A stretch of 64,000 nucleotides of DNA, taken from the NCBI GenBank assembly GCA_900555265.1, contig UNSL01000003.1, positions 1 to 64,000 of the forward strand, read 5' to 3'. How positions within the stretch are numbered: the stretch's first letter is position 1; each line of letters begins with the position of its first letter. Positions 48,378 to 56,194 of the stretch are shown here, in pieces. Both the position numbers and the translations under genes were made by a program. The notes beneath the pieces were generated by a model. It did no database searches and had not been told where the DNA came from. It saw only the letters and a list, made by a program, of their open reading frames with translations. The DNA comes from Candidatus Saccharimonadota bacterium. Its GTDB lineage: Bacteria; Patescibacteriota; Saccharimonadia; Saccharimonadales; Saccharimonadaceae.

Positions 48378-48446
48378 ATGGATTTTTTATTGGAGTTATT
48401 TTCTGACACGCTAGTTTCATTTGCAGTTAAGGGTGAAAGGTTGTAA
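48378..48446 (+). CDS. Possible 22-aa leaderless leader peptide
   Basis: A short open frame, MDFLLELFSDTLVSFAVKGE plus two residues, starts seven bases after an extended -10 box and ends two bases before the ATG of the CNNM-like gene at 48449. Its last codons contain the gaaagg that serves the next start. It may be translated from the leaderless mRNA so that termination delivers ribosomes to the next start. The peptide is moderately hydrophobic. Could be chance; the promoter spacing and stop placement are the evidence. Confidence 0.45.
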   Translation: MDFLLELFSDTLVSFAVKGERL

Positions 48447-48448
48447 TT

Positions 48449-49402
48449 ATGTCTGATATTTTGTTATGGCTGGCGGCAGCTGTTTTATTGGCGCTTTCTG
48501 GGTTATTTTCCGGCATGAATATTGGCTTAATGATGGCGCGGCCTGATGATTTGAAGCGAAAGGCCAGGCAGGGCGATAAAATTGCGGCGCGAGTGTATCG
48601 ATATCGAAAAGATGGCTATTATTTGATTTTCTGTATTTTGCTTGGCAATGTTGGCGTGAATACCGCGATGTCGATTTTGCTTGGCAATATGACGAATGGC
48701 GTGGTTGGCGGTCTGATTGCGACGCTCCTCATTACGATGTTTGGCGAGATTTTGCCGCAGGCGATTTTCTCGCAGCGTGGATATCGATTTGTGCGATATT
48801 TCTTTTGGTTGCTTGATGTGATTTACGTGCTATTTTGGCCGCTTGCTAAGCCGATGTCGAAATTGTTGAATCGCTGGCTGGGTAAGGAAACGCCGCAATT
48901 ATATTCTCATCAGGAGCTGGAGGAGATCATTCACGAGCACGCCGTTAGGTCGGATAGTCCGGTTGATTATGACGAAAGCCGAATCGCTGCGGGAGCGCTA
49001 CAGTTTAGCAAAAAGACGGCTGGCGATTTGGTTACGCCGATGAGTGAGGTTTTTGTCGTGGATTTGGATGACGAGCTGGATGCGACTTTACTAGCTCAGA
49101 TTAAGCACGCTGGGCATTCGCGAATTCCGGTTCAATCTGATGGGGAATTGGTCGGAGTTTTATATGTGAAGGATGTCGTTGGACGAGATTTGCCGTTGCC
49201 AATTAGCCAATTGTACCGCGATAAAATTTACGATATTGACAAGAGGTCGCGCCTGGATACAGTCTTAAGTCGATTCATTCAAACGCACAATCATTTGTTT
49301 GTGGTGATGGACGATGAGACGGAGCTGGGAATTATTACGCTGGAAGACGTGATTGAAGAGATTCTGGACCAAGAGATTGAAGATGAATATGACGAGGAAT
49401 AG
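48449..49402 (+). CDS. CNNM/CorC-type transporter (DUF21 plus CBS pair)
   Basis: A DUF21 (CNNM) membrane domain with about four helices (residues 1-140; LWLAAAVLLALSGLFSGMNIGLMM, GEILPQAIFSQRG) is followed by a CBS pair (about 190-310; KTAGDLVTPMSEVFVVD, THNHLFVVMDDETELGIITLEDVIEEIL). Proteins of this type handle Mg2+ or Co2+. The C-terminal CorC_HlyC domain is missing: the chain ends just after the second CBS motif in an acidic tail (317 aa). The ribosome site gaaagg is inside the preceding short ORF. Confidence 0.88.
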   Translation: MSDILLWLAAAVLLALSGLFSGMNIGLMMARPDDLKRKARQGDKIAARVYRYRKDGYYLIFCILLGNVGVNTAMSILLGNMTNGVVGGLIATLLITMFGEILPQAIFSQRGYRFVRYFFWLLDVIYVLFWPLAKPMSKLLNRWLGKETPQLYSHQELEEIIHEHAVRSDSPVDYDESRIAAGALQFSKKTAGDLVTPMSEVFVVDLDDELDATLLAQIKHAGHSRIPVQSDGELVGVLYVKDVVGRDLPLPISQLYRDKIYDIDKRSRLDTVLSRFIQTHNHLFVVMDDETELGIITLEDVIEEILDQEIEDEYDEE

Positions 49403-49420
49403 AGAACGATTCATATATAG

Positions 49421-49429
49421 TGGTATACT
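49421..49429 (+). promoter_or_regulatory. Extended -10 promoter of 49471 gene
   Basis: TGG-TATACT; start near 49436 gives a leader of about 35 bases with a ggagg-like site (ggga) before the GTG. Confidence 0.45.
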
Positions 49430-49470
49430 AAGAAATATATTTGACAAAAACGGTGGGCAGGGAGATTAAT

Positions 49471-50172
49471 GTGCCTAAAGAGCAATATTTTGGAGATGGC
49501 ATTCCTGATCGATTGCGACAGCTATCAGTCGAAGATATGCCGATAGAAAAGTTATATATCCTCGATACCGTAATGGATGATTCGGAGTTTTCTGACCTGG
49601 GCGATGAAGTGGAGTTTGATGATGATGCTATATATGTAGACAAAACTCAGGCAGGAGGTCTGGGTAGACTAGCTATAGATAAGAGGTGTGCCGTGAAAGC
49701 TCTCGATAAAATTGATCCAGCTTATTTTAATTCAGTAATTCTAATGAAAGCATATGTACAAGATGGCAACAATCTTTGTTGCGGTGTTGTCGCGGACTGT
49801 CGATTTTACAAAGGATCATTTGGTGTCGATAGCGGCAAGGAAATTGATTTTACAGATCAGGAAGAGATGTGGGAGACGCTTGACGATCAAGCAAATAAGT
49901 TAGTAATTTCTGCCGTGATTGATGTAGAAGATGGACAAGTTAAAATATGGGGCGATCCAGTATTTTTTGATGCTGCTGTGTATATGACTAAGTTAGTTAG
50001 CGATAAGTATTCGAAATGCGAAGAGAGTGACGAACGGATGTCTAAATCTGACGCAGTTTTAAGAAGATCTGAGCTTCAAGATAAAGCTAAAAAGGCTACG
50101 TCTTCTTTATCTAAGACTTGTGAATATGCAGTTGGTGGCTTAAGTAAGTGGATTAAGGATCATCGGAAATAG
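49471..50172 (+). CDS. Hypothetical protein (233 aa)
   Basis: Begins (GTG) PKEQYFGDGIPDRLRQLSVEDMPIEKLYILDTVMDD. The centre is a mixed alpha/beta region with an acidic stretch (DLGDEVEFDDDAIYVD), and the C-terminus is a Lys/Ser-rich helical tail (KAKKATSSLSKTCEYAVGGLSKWIKDHRK). Three cysteines lie in NLCCGVVADC. No domain recognised. The frame reaches a TTG at 49441, but the GTG at 49471 has the better ribosome site. Function unknown. Confidence 0.7.
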   Translation: MPKEQYFGDGIPDRLRQLSVEDMPIEKLYILDTVMDDSEFSDLGDEVEFDDDAIYVDKTQAGGLGRLAIDKRCAVKALDKIDPAYFNSVILMKAYVQDGNNLCCGVVADCRFYKGSFGVDSGKEIDFTDQEEMWETLDDQANKLVISAVIDVEDGQVKIWGDPVFFDAAVYMTKLVSDKYSKCEESDERMSKSDAVLRRSELQDKAKKATSSLSKTCEYAVGGLSKWIKDHRK

Positions 50173-50201
50173 AAAATTTTGGATATTTTTTCAAAAATAC
50201 C

Positions 50202-50245
50202 TTGACAATTTAAGGTACCTTGTATAACATAGTACTATGTATAAT
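50202..50245 (+). promoter_or_regulatory. Promoter and palindromic operator of the ABC operon
   Basis: TTGACA at 50202-50207. Possible -10 boxes are TAACAT at 50225 (17-base spacing) or TATAAT at 50240-50245. Two perfect palindromes lie inside: AAGGTACCTT at 50212-50221 and ACATAGTACTATGT at 50227-50240. The second has the ACAT...ATGT arms typical of PadR-type sites; a PadR gene is third in this operon, so autoregulation is likely. Confidence 0.65.
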
Positions 50246-50265
50246 AAATCAACAAGGAGTTTAAT

Positions 50266-51555
50266 GTGAAAAGAATTGACATTATTAAACGCGCCGGTCG
50301 AAATTTGGGGCAATCAAAAGGCCGCACGATTTTAACCGCGCTGGCAATTTCAGTTGGAGCGTTTACGATTGGTCTGGCGCTGATGGCTGGAGAAGGCGGT
50401 CGGCTGTATACAAACAGTATGGTTGACGCGGCTGGCGATAAAAAATCTGTTTCGGTCTATAAAAAAGTGACCTCGTCGGGACCTGATAGCAATCTTCCAG
50501 AATATAGCGACTCGGAAGATACGGAAAAGGATCAGTCTAAGGCGATAGAAAAATATTCGATGACTGATAACGACGTGAAAAAAATACAGAAAGTTCCGCA
50601 CGTAGAAAAAGTGACGCCAGCTTATTCTATGTATGGAGTCCTATATGCCAAAAGTTCGGCAAGTGACAAAAAATTCGTGCCTAGTGTAACCGTGAAGTTT
50701 GATAAAACCCGAATGGAACTTGCGGCTGGTAGTTTGGATGATTTTATGCCGAAAAAGGGTGAAGTTGTTATTCCGGAATCTTACGTAAAAGAAATGGGAT
50801 TTAGTGATGCAAAATCGGCAATTGGACAAACGATTACACTGGGATTGAAAAAAGGAGATTCGCTGAGCAAGCAAGCTGACAAGGAAATATCTCTGAAAGT
50901 TGCGGCAGTTGATAAACCTTCGGACACGATTCTGTTTTATCAGCCAGCTGTGCGCGTCTCTGTGGATGACGCCAAGGAGATTTACGCTTTCAGTCACGCC
51001 AAAGATCTGCCTAATGATTATTCTTACGTAATTGCGTCGGTTGATGATGAGAAAAATGTTGAGGCGGTGAAGAGTGAGCTTGGCAAGGACTACATGGCGT
51101 CTTCGATTCAGGATACACGCAAGGCTATGCTGACTTTTGTGAATATGGCTCAAATGGCGCTAATTGGGTTTGGCGCTTTGGCGCTTTTGGCGAGTGTTTT
51201 TGGGATTATTAACACAATGTACATTTCGGTTTTGGAGCGAACTAGTCAGATTGGGCTGATGAAAGCTTTGGGTATGCGAGGTCGTGATATCGGTAAAATG
51301 TTCAGATACGAAGCGGCGTGGGTTGGGCTTCTCGGCGGTTTGATTGGCGTTGGTTTGGCGAGTTTGATGTCGCTACTTAATCCTATGATTGCTAATTTCC
51401 TGAAGTTGGAGCAAGGTACGAATCTATTAGTTATCAATCCTCTGCAAATGGGACTTTTGATAATCGGGCTGATGATTATGGCGGTGCTTTCTGGATGGCT
51501 GCCGAGCCGCAAGGCAACAAAATTAGATCCAATTGAAGCGTTAAGGACGGAATAG
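50266..51555 (+). CDS. ABC transporter permease, MacB/FtsX type
   Basis: 429 aa, GTG start after an aaggag site. One N-terminal helix (about 20-40; ILTALAISVGAFTIGLALMAG), then an extracytoplasmic MacB-like domain (about 45-275), and three C-terminal helices with the FtsX signature (FGALALLASVFGIINTMYISVLERTSQIGLMKALGMRGRDI in outline: the ERT-x-x-I-G-x-x-K-A-L-G part is clear). Works with the ATPase encoded next. MacB-type pairs export peptides or act in drug resistance by moving force across the membrane rather than by classic transport. Confidence 0.93.
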   Translation: MKRIDIIKRAGRNLGQSKGRTILTALAISVGAFTIGLALMAGEGGRLYTNSMVDAAGDKKSVSVYKKVTSSGPDSNLPEYSDSEDTEKDQSKAIEKYSMTDNDVKKIQKVPHVEKVTPAYSMYGVLYAKSSASDKKFVPSVTVKFDKTRMELAAGSLDDFMPKKGEVVIPESYVKEMGFSDAKSAIGQTITLGLKKGDSLSKQADKEISLKVAAVDKPSDTILFYQPAVRVSVDDAKEIYAFSHAKDLPNDYSYVIASVDDEKNVEAVKSELGKDYMASSIQDTRKAMLTFVNMAQMALIGFGALALLASVFGIINTMYISVLERTSQIGLMKALGMRGRDIGKMFRYEAAWVGLLGGLIGVGLASLMSLLNPMIANFLKLEQGTNLLVINPLQMGLLIIGLMIMAVLSGWLPSRKATKLDPIEALRTE

Positions 51556-51565
51556 GAGAATTGTT

Positions 51566-52264
51566 ATGATTGAGCTTAAAAATGTGACGAAAATTTACGG
51601 CAAAAAGAAGAACCAATTTGTGGCGCTAAATGATGTGAGTTTGCGAATTCCAACTGGTGTGAGCGTGGCGATTTTGGGAAAATCTGGTTCGGGAAAATCG
51701 ACGCTGATGCACGCAATTTCTGGTCTGGATCGACCGCAGCAAGGTCAAGTGATTATTGACGGTCAGGACATTCTGAAATTGAAACAAAAGCAAGTTGACG
51801 AGTTCCGCGCGAGAAAAATAGGTTTTATTTTCCAGAGTTTCTTTGTTCAGGGCAATGAAAGCGTGGCGGACAATGTGAGTTTGCCGCTGGAAATTGTGAA
51901 AATGCCAAGGGGTTTGAGGGAAAGTAAGATCAATGAAGCGCTGAAGGCGGTGGACTTGTACGAGAAGCGCAAGAATCGTGCGAAGGATTTGTCGGGCGGT
52001 CAGAAGCAGCGTTTGGCGATTGCTCGGGCAATTGTCGGCAGTCCTCAGATCATTTTTGCGGACGAACCTACGGGAAATTTGGATAGCGAAACTGGCGCGA
52101 AGGTGGAAGAATTGCTGTTCAATTACAACAAGCAAGAAGGCGCGACGCTGATTATCGTGACGCACGACGTTGATTTGGCCAAAAAATGCGATTATCAAAT
52201 CCTGATCAAAGACGGCAAGATTAAGGGCTCTAATATCCCGAAAGAAGGTAAAAGTGGACGTTGA
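51566..52264 (+). CDS. ABC transporter ATP-binding protein, MacB/LolD type
   Basis: 232 aa. Walker A GKSGSGKST at about 38-46, Q-loop FIFQSFFVQGNESV, signature LSGGQKQRLAIARAI, Walker B IIFADEPTGNLDS, H-loop IIVTHD. The EPTGNLDS form is typical of the MacB/LolD/FtsE group. Ribosome site aggaga precedes the ATG. Overlaps the PadR gene by 11 bases. Confidence 0.95.
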   Translation: MIELKNVTKIYGKKKNQFVALNDVSLRIPTGVSVAILGKSGSGKSTLMHAISGLDRPQQGQVIIDGQDILKLKQKQVDEFRARKIGFIFQSFFVQGNESVADNVSLPLEIVKMPRGLRESKINEALKAVDLYEKRKNRAKDLSGGQKQRLAIARAIVGSPQIIFADEPTGNLDSETGAKVEELLFNYNKQEGATLIIVTHDVDLAKKCDYQILIKDGKIKGSNIPKEGKSGR

Positions 52265-52598
52265 TAGCTATGCGGAAAGCTTGGCGGTCCAATTGCGAAA
52301 AGGATTTTTGGTTTATTGCGTTTTACTGGTTTGTTCTAATAAAGCGCAGTACGCCGGCGACATCGTTAAGCAATTGAACGATTCGGATTTAACAGTGGTC
52401 GAAGGTACGATTTATCCGCTGCTGAATAGGCTACAAAAAGACGGATATTTGCAACACGAATGGCAGGAAAGCGAGCAAGGTCCGCCGCGAAAATATTATT
52501 CATTGACAGATCACGGCGATCAATTGATTCACGAACTTAAAGATCGCATAAATATGTTAAATAATTCGCTTGATAACTTAGAGAAAGGAATAAAATAA
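52254..52598 (+). CDS. PadR family transcriptional regulator
   Basis: 114 aa, GTG start. The winged helix reads VYCVLLVCSNKAQYAGDIVKQLN, then TVVEGTIYPLLNRLQKDGYLQHEW (recognition helix), then GPPRKYYSLTDHG (wing), all PadR signatures. A C-terminal dimer helix follows. Overlaps the ATPase gene and shares one base with the PspC gene (TAATG). Most likely represses this operon through the palindrome at 50227-50240, as LmrR-type PadR proteins do for their transporters. Confidence 0.92.
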   Translation: MDVDSYAESLAVQLRKGFLVYCVLLVCSNKAQYAGDIVKQLNDSDLTVVEGTIYPLLNRLQKDGYLQHEWQESEQGPPRKYYSLTDHGDQLIHELKDRINMLNNSLDNLEKGIK

Positions 52599-53875
52599 TG
52601 AAGGAAATAACCAGGATTCATCTGGCAAAAACGGCGTTTAGTGTGGAAATTGACGCTAAGAAATCACTAGAAAAATACCTTAATTCGATTCAGAAAAATA
52701 TGCACGCCGATGCGGAAGCGATGAAGGAAATTGAGGCGCGAATGGTTGAGATTTTAGCCGAGCGTGGCGTGATGAAAGAAGGCGTTATTAGCGATGATGA
52801 CGTTTTGGCGATTAAAAATCAAATGGGCGAACCGCGCGATTTTTCGGATGATAGCGAGGACCTAACGAATGAATTGGCGGATGCTGGCGAGAAGCCAGAA
52901 AAGCAATTGATGCGCGACACGGACGGGGCTGTCATTGGCGGTGTGTGCGCGGGAATAGCGGCATACTTTAATATCAATCCGTTGTGGGTGCGACTAATTG
53001 GAATTATCTCGCCGTTTGCAACATTCGGTACGATGGTGTTGGTTTATCTCGCGATGTGGGTGTCAATGCCGCCAGCAAAAACCGCGTCGGACAAATTACG
53101 AATGCGCGGGAAGCCGGTAACTTTAACTGCACTTAAGGAGGCTTCCGCTGATGGAAGCTCAACTGCGTCTGCCAGAAAAACTCCAATTGCGAAATTTTTC
53201 CAATATTTTGTCGGCGCCGTGGTGCTACTTACGACGCTAGCGATACTGTTTGGACTGATTGTTGGCGGGGCGCTCGGCGTTTCCATGATTGATATGCTCG
53301 GCGGTTTGGGTATGCAAATGTGGGCGTGGGGAATGTGGACTTCCTTGGCAATTGGCGGAATCGCGACGGTTATATTTGGCGCAATTGTAACGCGTAGCAT
53401 ATTCGCTTGGAAGGTCAATCGAATGTCTGTAATCACAATGATCGTGGCGGCATCCGTTGTTTTTATGAGTTTGGCAAGCGCTGCAATATTTAGCGCGCAC
53501 GCTGGCTTGGAATATGCACGTGAATCGCAGCAGCTCACGAAGAAAGTGAATATTGATATTCCAGATACGACAAACGCTAATTCAATTTTTATTGATATGC
53601 CAGTGGGGAATGTTTCGCGAATAAATTCTGACAAGTTTAAGGTGGAAGCAGAGTTTGTGGATTTACCAAAGGCGAATAAACCAGAAATTAACGTGCGCCG
53701 CGATGGCGATAAAATTGTGCTATCTGTTTCTGAGAAGTGCAACGCGATATTCTTTGACGGTTGCTTGAAGTTTTATAAACCGATAACTGGCTTGAAAATT
53801 TATGCTCCTGCGGGCGTGAATGTTAGCGGTTTGTTCTATCACAACTCGATTGAAGCAGAAAATTCCGAATCTTAG
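52598..53875 (+). CDS. PspC domain protein with toastrack-like end
   Basis: 425 aa. Residues 1-95 are a soluble helical N-terminal domain (VEIDAKKSLEKYLNSI, EARMVEILAERG). A PspC domain lies at about 104-160 (RDTDGAVIGGVCAGIAAYFNINPLWVRL), then three further membrane helices (about 200-300), then a beta-rich C-terminal domain (SIFIDMPVGNVSRINSDKFKVEAEF) resembling DUF4097/toastrack domains. Two cysteines in SEKCNAIFFDGCL may pair. PspC proteins report envelope stress. The PadR/PspC/toastrack combination is an established arrangement in Gram-positives. Coupled to PadR through TAATG. Confidence 0.88.
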   Translation: MKEITRIHLAKTAFSVEIDAKKSLEKYLNSIQKNMHADAEAMKEIEARMVEILAERGVMKEGVISDDDVLAIKNQMGEPRDFSDDSEDLTNELADAGEKPEKQLMRDTDGAVIGGVCAGIAAYFNINPLWVRLIGIISPFATFGTMVLVYLAMWVSMPPAKTASDKLRMRGKPVTLTALKEASADGSSTASARKTPIAKFFQYFVGAVVLLTTLAILFGLIVGGALGVSMIDMLGGLGMQMWAWGMWTSLAIGGIATVIFGAIVTRSIFAWKVNRMSVITMIVAASVVFMSLASAAIFSAHAGLEYARESQQLTKKVNIDIPDTTNANSIFIDMPVGNVSRINSDKFKVEAEFVDLPKANKPEINVRRDGDKIVLSVSEKCNAIFFDGCLKFYKPITGLKIYAPAGVNVSGLFYHNSIEAENSES

Positions 53876-53905
53876 GCTCACGCATTTGAATGATTTTACC
53901 GCTAA

Positions 53906-53914
53906 TGCTACACT
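53906..53914 (+). promoter_or_regulatory. Extended -10 promoter of uppP
   Basis: TGC-TACACT, about 26 bases before the GTG start; the leader has a gaaagg site rather far from the start. Confidence 0.4.
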
Positions 53915-53940
53915 TGAAGGATGAAAGGTAATTTTTAAGC

Positions 53941-54780
53941 GTGGCTTGGTGGCAAGCAATTATTCTCGGCGTAATTGAAGGAATTACGGAATTCTTACCG
54001 ATTTCTTCGACTGGGCATTTGACGATCGCTGAGAAATTGTTGGGAATGCGAATTGACGATCCGAGCGTCGTGGCTTTTACTGCGATAATTCAGATCGGAG
54101 CAATTTTGGCGGCAGTGATTTATTTCTGGAGCGACATTTGGCGAATTTTGCAGGCTTGGTGGCGTGGTTTATGGTGGAAACGAGCGCGTCGAAAGTTTGA
54201 TTATAAATATGGCTGGGCAATTATTATCGGCTCAATTCCTATTGCGATTGTCGGATTATTATTTAAGCACGAAGTTGAAACGGTTCTGCGCAGTTTGTGG
54301 TTTGTGGCGTTTGGGCTTATTGGTTGGAGCGTTGTTATGTGGCTGGCTGACAATCGTGCGGTAAATAACAAGCGTGGCGAAACTGAGACGAGCTGGAAAG
54401 ACACTTTGGCGATTGGTGCGGGGCAGTGCTTGTCTCTCATTCCGGGAGTTAGTCGCTCTGGCGCAACGATTTCAGTCGGTTTATTCCGCGGATTTGACCG
54501 CGTGTCGGTTACGAAATTGAGTTTCTTCTTGGGCATTCCAGCGTTGGTTGCGGCGGGATTGTTGGAAGTCGCTACCAAATATAAGCACATTTCTGGCGGC
54601 GTCGGCTGGACTTCAACCATAATCGCCACGGTAATTTCATTCGGCGTCGGTTATTTGGCTGTGTCGTGGCTGTTAAAATTTATTCAGAGCAATAATTTTC
54701 GCCCATTCATAATTTATCGATTTGTCCTGGGGCTGTTTTTGTTGGTTATGCTTGGTTTGGGTGTGATTTCTCACGTTTAG
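53941..54780 (+). CDS. uppP: Undecaprenyl-diphosphatase
   Basis: Recycles the C55 carrier at the membrane; the BacA family, linked to bacitracin resistance. Starts GTG. The first motif GIIEG-like GVIEGITEFLPISSTGHLTIAEKLL holds the catalytic Glu and ISSTGHL; the second is LIPGVSRSGATISVGLFRG. About eight helices over 279 aa. Complements UppS made from 40540. Confidence 0.95.
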   Translation: MAWWQAIILGVIEGITEFLPISSTGHLTIAEKLLGMRIDDPSVVAFTAIIQIGAILAAVIYFWSDIWRILQAWWRGLWWKRARRKFDYKYGWAIIIGSIPIAIVGLLFKHEVETVLRSLWFVAFGLIGWSVVMWLADNRAVNNKRGETETSWKDTLAIGAGQCLSLIPGVSRSGATISVGLFRGFDRVSVTKLSFFLGIPALVAAGLLEVATKYKHISGGVGWTSTIIATVISFGVGYLAVSWLLKFIQSNNFRPFIIYRFVLGLFLLVMLGLGVISHV

Positions 54781-54812
54781 TAGAAAATTGTGAATAAAGA
54801 GTAAAAAATAGC

Positions 54813-54841
54813 TTGATTTTTAAATTAAATGCGTGTAGAAT
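54813..54841 (+). promoter_or_regulatory. Promoter of the collagen-like gene
   Basis: TTGATT, a 17-base spacer, TAGAAT. Start near 54848, leader about 38 bases with a gggggtt site. Confidence 0.65.
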
Positions 54842-54885
54842 GATAAAGCATAAGTAGTTTAAAAACGATTTGGGGGTTGTTTTTG

Positions 54886-56106
54886 ATGGAAGAAACAAAC
54901 AATAGGAAGCCGGCATCAAAGGCATTTGTCTTGAGTCTGTTCACTATAACTATAATATTAATACTGTTGCTGTTCTTTATCTTTTGTAAGATGATGCCAC
55001 GTGGCGGTTTTGACATAGATTCTATATCTGTTCGTCAGGACTCAGGCGAGATTCAGTATCAATATTCAGGTGGCGATTGGAAGAAAATCATATCTCTTGA
55101 TGAACTTCGCGGTAAAGATGGTCGTAGTATTGAAGTCCAAAAAGGCTCTTTGTATATTCAGTGGCGATACACTGGCGACTCAGAGTGGAAGAATGTCATA
55201 GCATATTCTGACCTACTTAAGGGCCAGAATGGTCAAAACGGTAAGGATGGTAAAGACGGTAAGGACGGTCGAAACGGCATTAATGGTCAAAACGGCCAAA
55301 ACGGTAAGGATGGTAAAGACGGCCGCAACGGAGTTAATGGTGCTACAGGAGCTAGAGGAGCCACGGGAGCTACTGGTGCGACTGGTGCTACGGGGGCAGC
55401 TGGCCAAAATGCTACAATTTCTGTAACTAATAGCACTCAGCCTTGCTCAACCGGATTGACTATTACCGGAAATGGTACAAGTAACCTAGGTTTACAATTT
55501 ACAGGCAAGAATCTTCCTGCGGGTGGCAAAACAAATCAAGTACTCGGTAAGAAAACTGATAATGACTGTGACGTAGAATGGAAAGATACGTACGAAATTC
55601 GCGGAACTGGTATGCCTGAGGGTAATGTTAAGGCTAGTGTTGGCACGTATTATACCGATACAGCTGCTACGAATGGTGCCATTCGCTGGATTAAAGCCAG
55701 TGGTAATGATAAAACAGGCTGGAAGGTTGTGTACGGCGACACTGGCTGGAGAAGTGTTCCTCAGATTCTCTCAACATCCATGAAGGCCAGCGTAGTTAAG
55801 GTTCGACGAATTAACAATACTGTTTATCTGTACGCAGCTCTTACGGGCTGGGCGTATAACTGGAACGGTGGTGGTACGGGCACGTTGCCAGATGGACTAC
55901 GCCCTAGCGACCAGATGCAAGGTCCTTCTGCTGGACGACATGGTAATTCGTATTTGACTTGGATTGTTCAAAACACTGGACAGATTAATGCTGAAGCAGC
56001 TAGCGCTCAGAATCCAACGCCAACACTTCCTCCGATCGTTAGCGTATCATATGTGCCAAACGACAACGTTCCATGGCCAACGACGTTACCTGGCACAGCT
56101 ATGTAA
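54886..56106 (+). CDS. Collagen-like surface protein
   Basis: A 406-aa type II membrane protein: a short cytoplasmic N-terminus, one helix at about 13-36 (AFVLSLFTITIILILLLFFIF), then a region with two copies of a W-containing unit (YQYSGGDWKKIISLDELRGKDG and IQWRYTGDSEWKNVIAYSDLLKGQ, each cited in part). A run of about 20 Gly-x-y triplets at 113-175 follows (GKDGKDGRNG, then GATGATGATG), then a C-terminal domain of 230 residues that would trimerise or bind (GWRSVPQILSTSMKASVVKVRRI). The Gly-x-y run predicts a collagen triple helix; Pro is nearly absent, as in other bacterial collagens with charged triplets. Likely a surface fibre, possibly for host contact. Confidence 0.85.
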   Translation: MEETNNRKPASKAFVLSLFTITIILILLLFFIFCKMMPRGGFDIDSISVRQDSGEIQYQYSGGDWKKIISLDELRGKDGRSIEVQKGSLYIQWRYTGDSEWKNVIAYSDLLKGQNGQNGKDGKDGKDGRNGINGQNGQNGKDGKDGRNGVNGATGARGATGATGATGATGAAGQNATISVTNSTQPCSTGLTITGNGTSNLGLQFTGKNLPAGGKTNQVLGKKTDNDCDVEWKDTYEIRGTGMPEGNVKASVGTYYTDTAATNGAIRWIKASGNDKTGWKVVYGDTGWRSVPQILSTSMKASVVKVRRINNTVYLYAALTGWAYNWNGGGTGTLPDGLRPSDQMQGPSAGRHGNSYLTWIVQNTGQINAEAASAQNPTPTLPPIVSVSYVPNDNVPWPTTLPGTAM

Positions 56107-56128
56107 GTAAATTATTTACACTTATCTA

Positions 56129-56160
56129 AAACCCCGTCTGTCAAATCCGGCGGGGTTTAT
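56129..56160 (+). terminator. Rho-independent terminator of the collagen-like gene
   Basis: AAACCCCG at 56129-56136 pairs with CGGGGTTT at 56151-56158; followed by ATTTATATA. Confidence 0.75.
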
Positions 56161-56182
56161 TTATATATAGTCTATGTTGTTA

Positions 56183-56188
56183 TATAAT
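56183..56188 (+). promoter_or_regulatory. -10 box of serS
   Basis: TATAAT ends six bases before the serS ATG; no ribosome site. Probably leaderless. Confidence 0.55.
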
Positions 56189-56194
56189 TGATAC

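Noticed and set aside
55223-55410. Short tandem DNA repeats resembling a CRISPR-like array
   Set aside because: The repeats are in frame and encode Gly-x-y triplets; there are no spacers of constant length.
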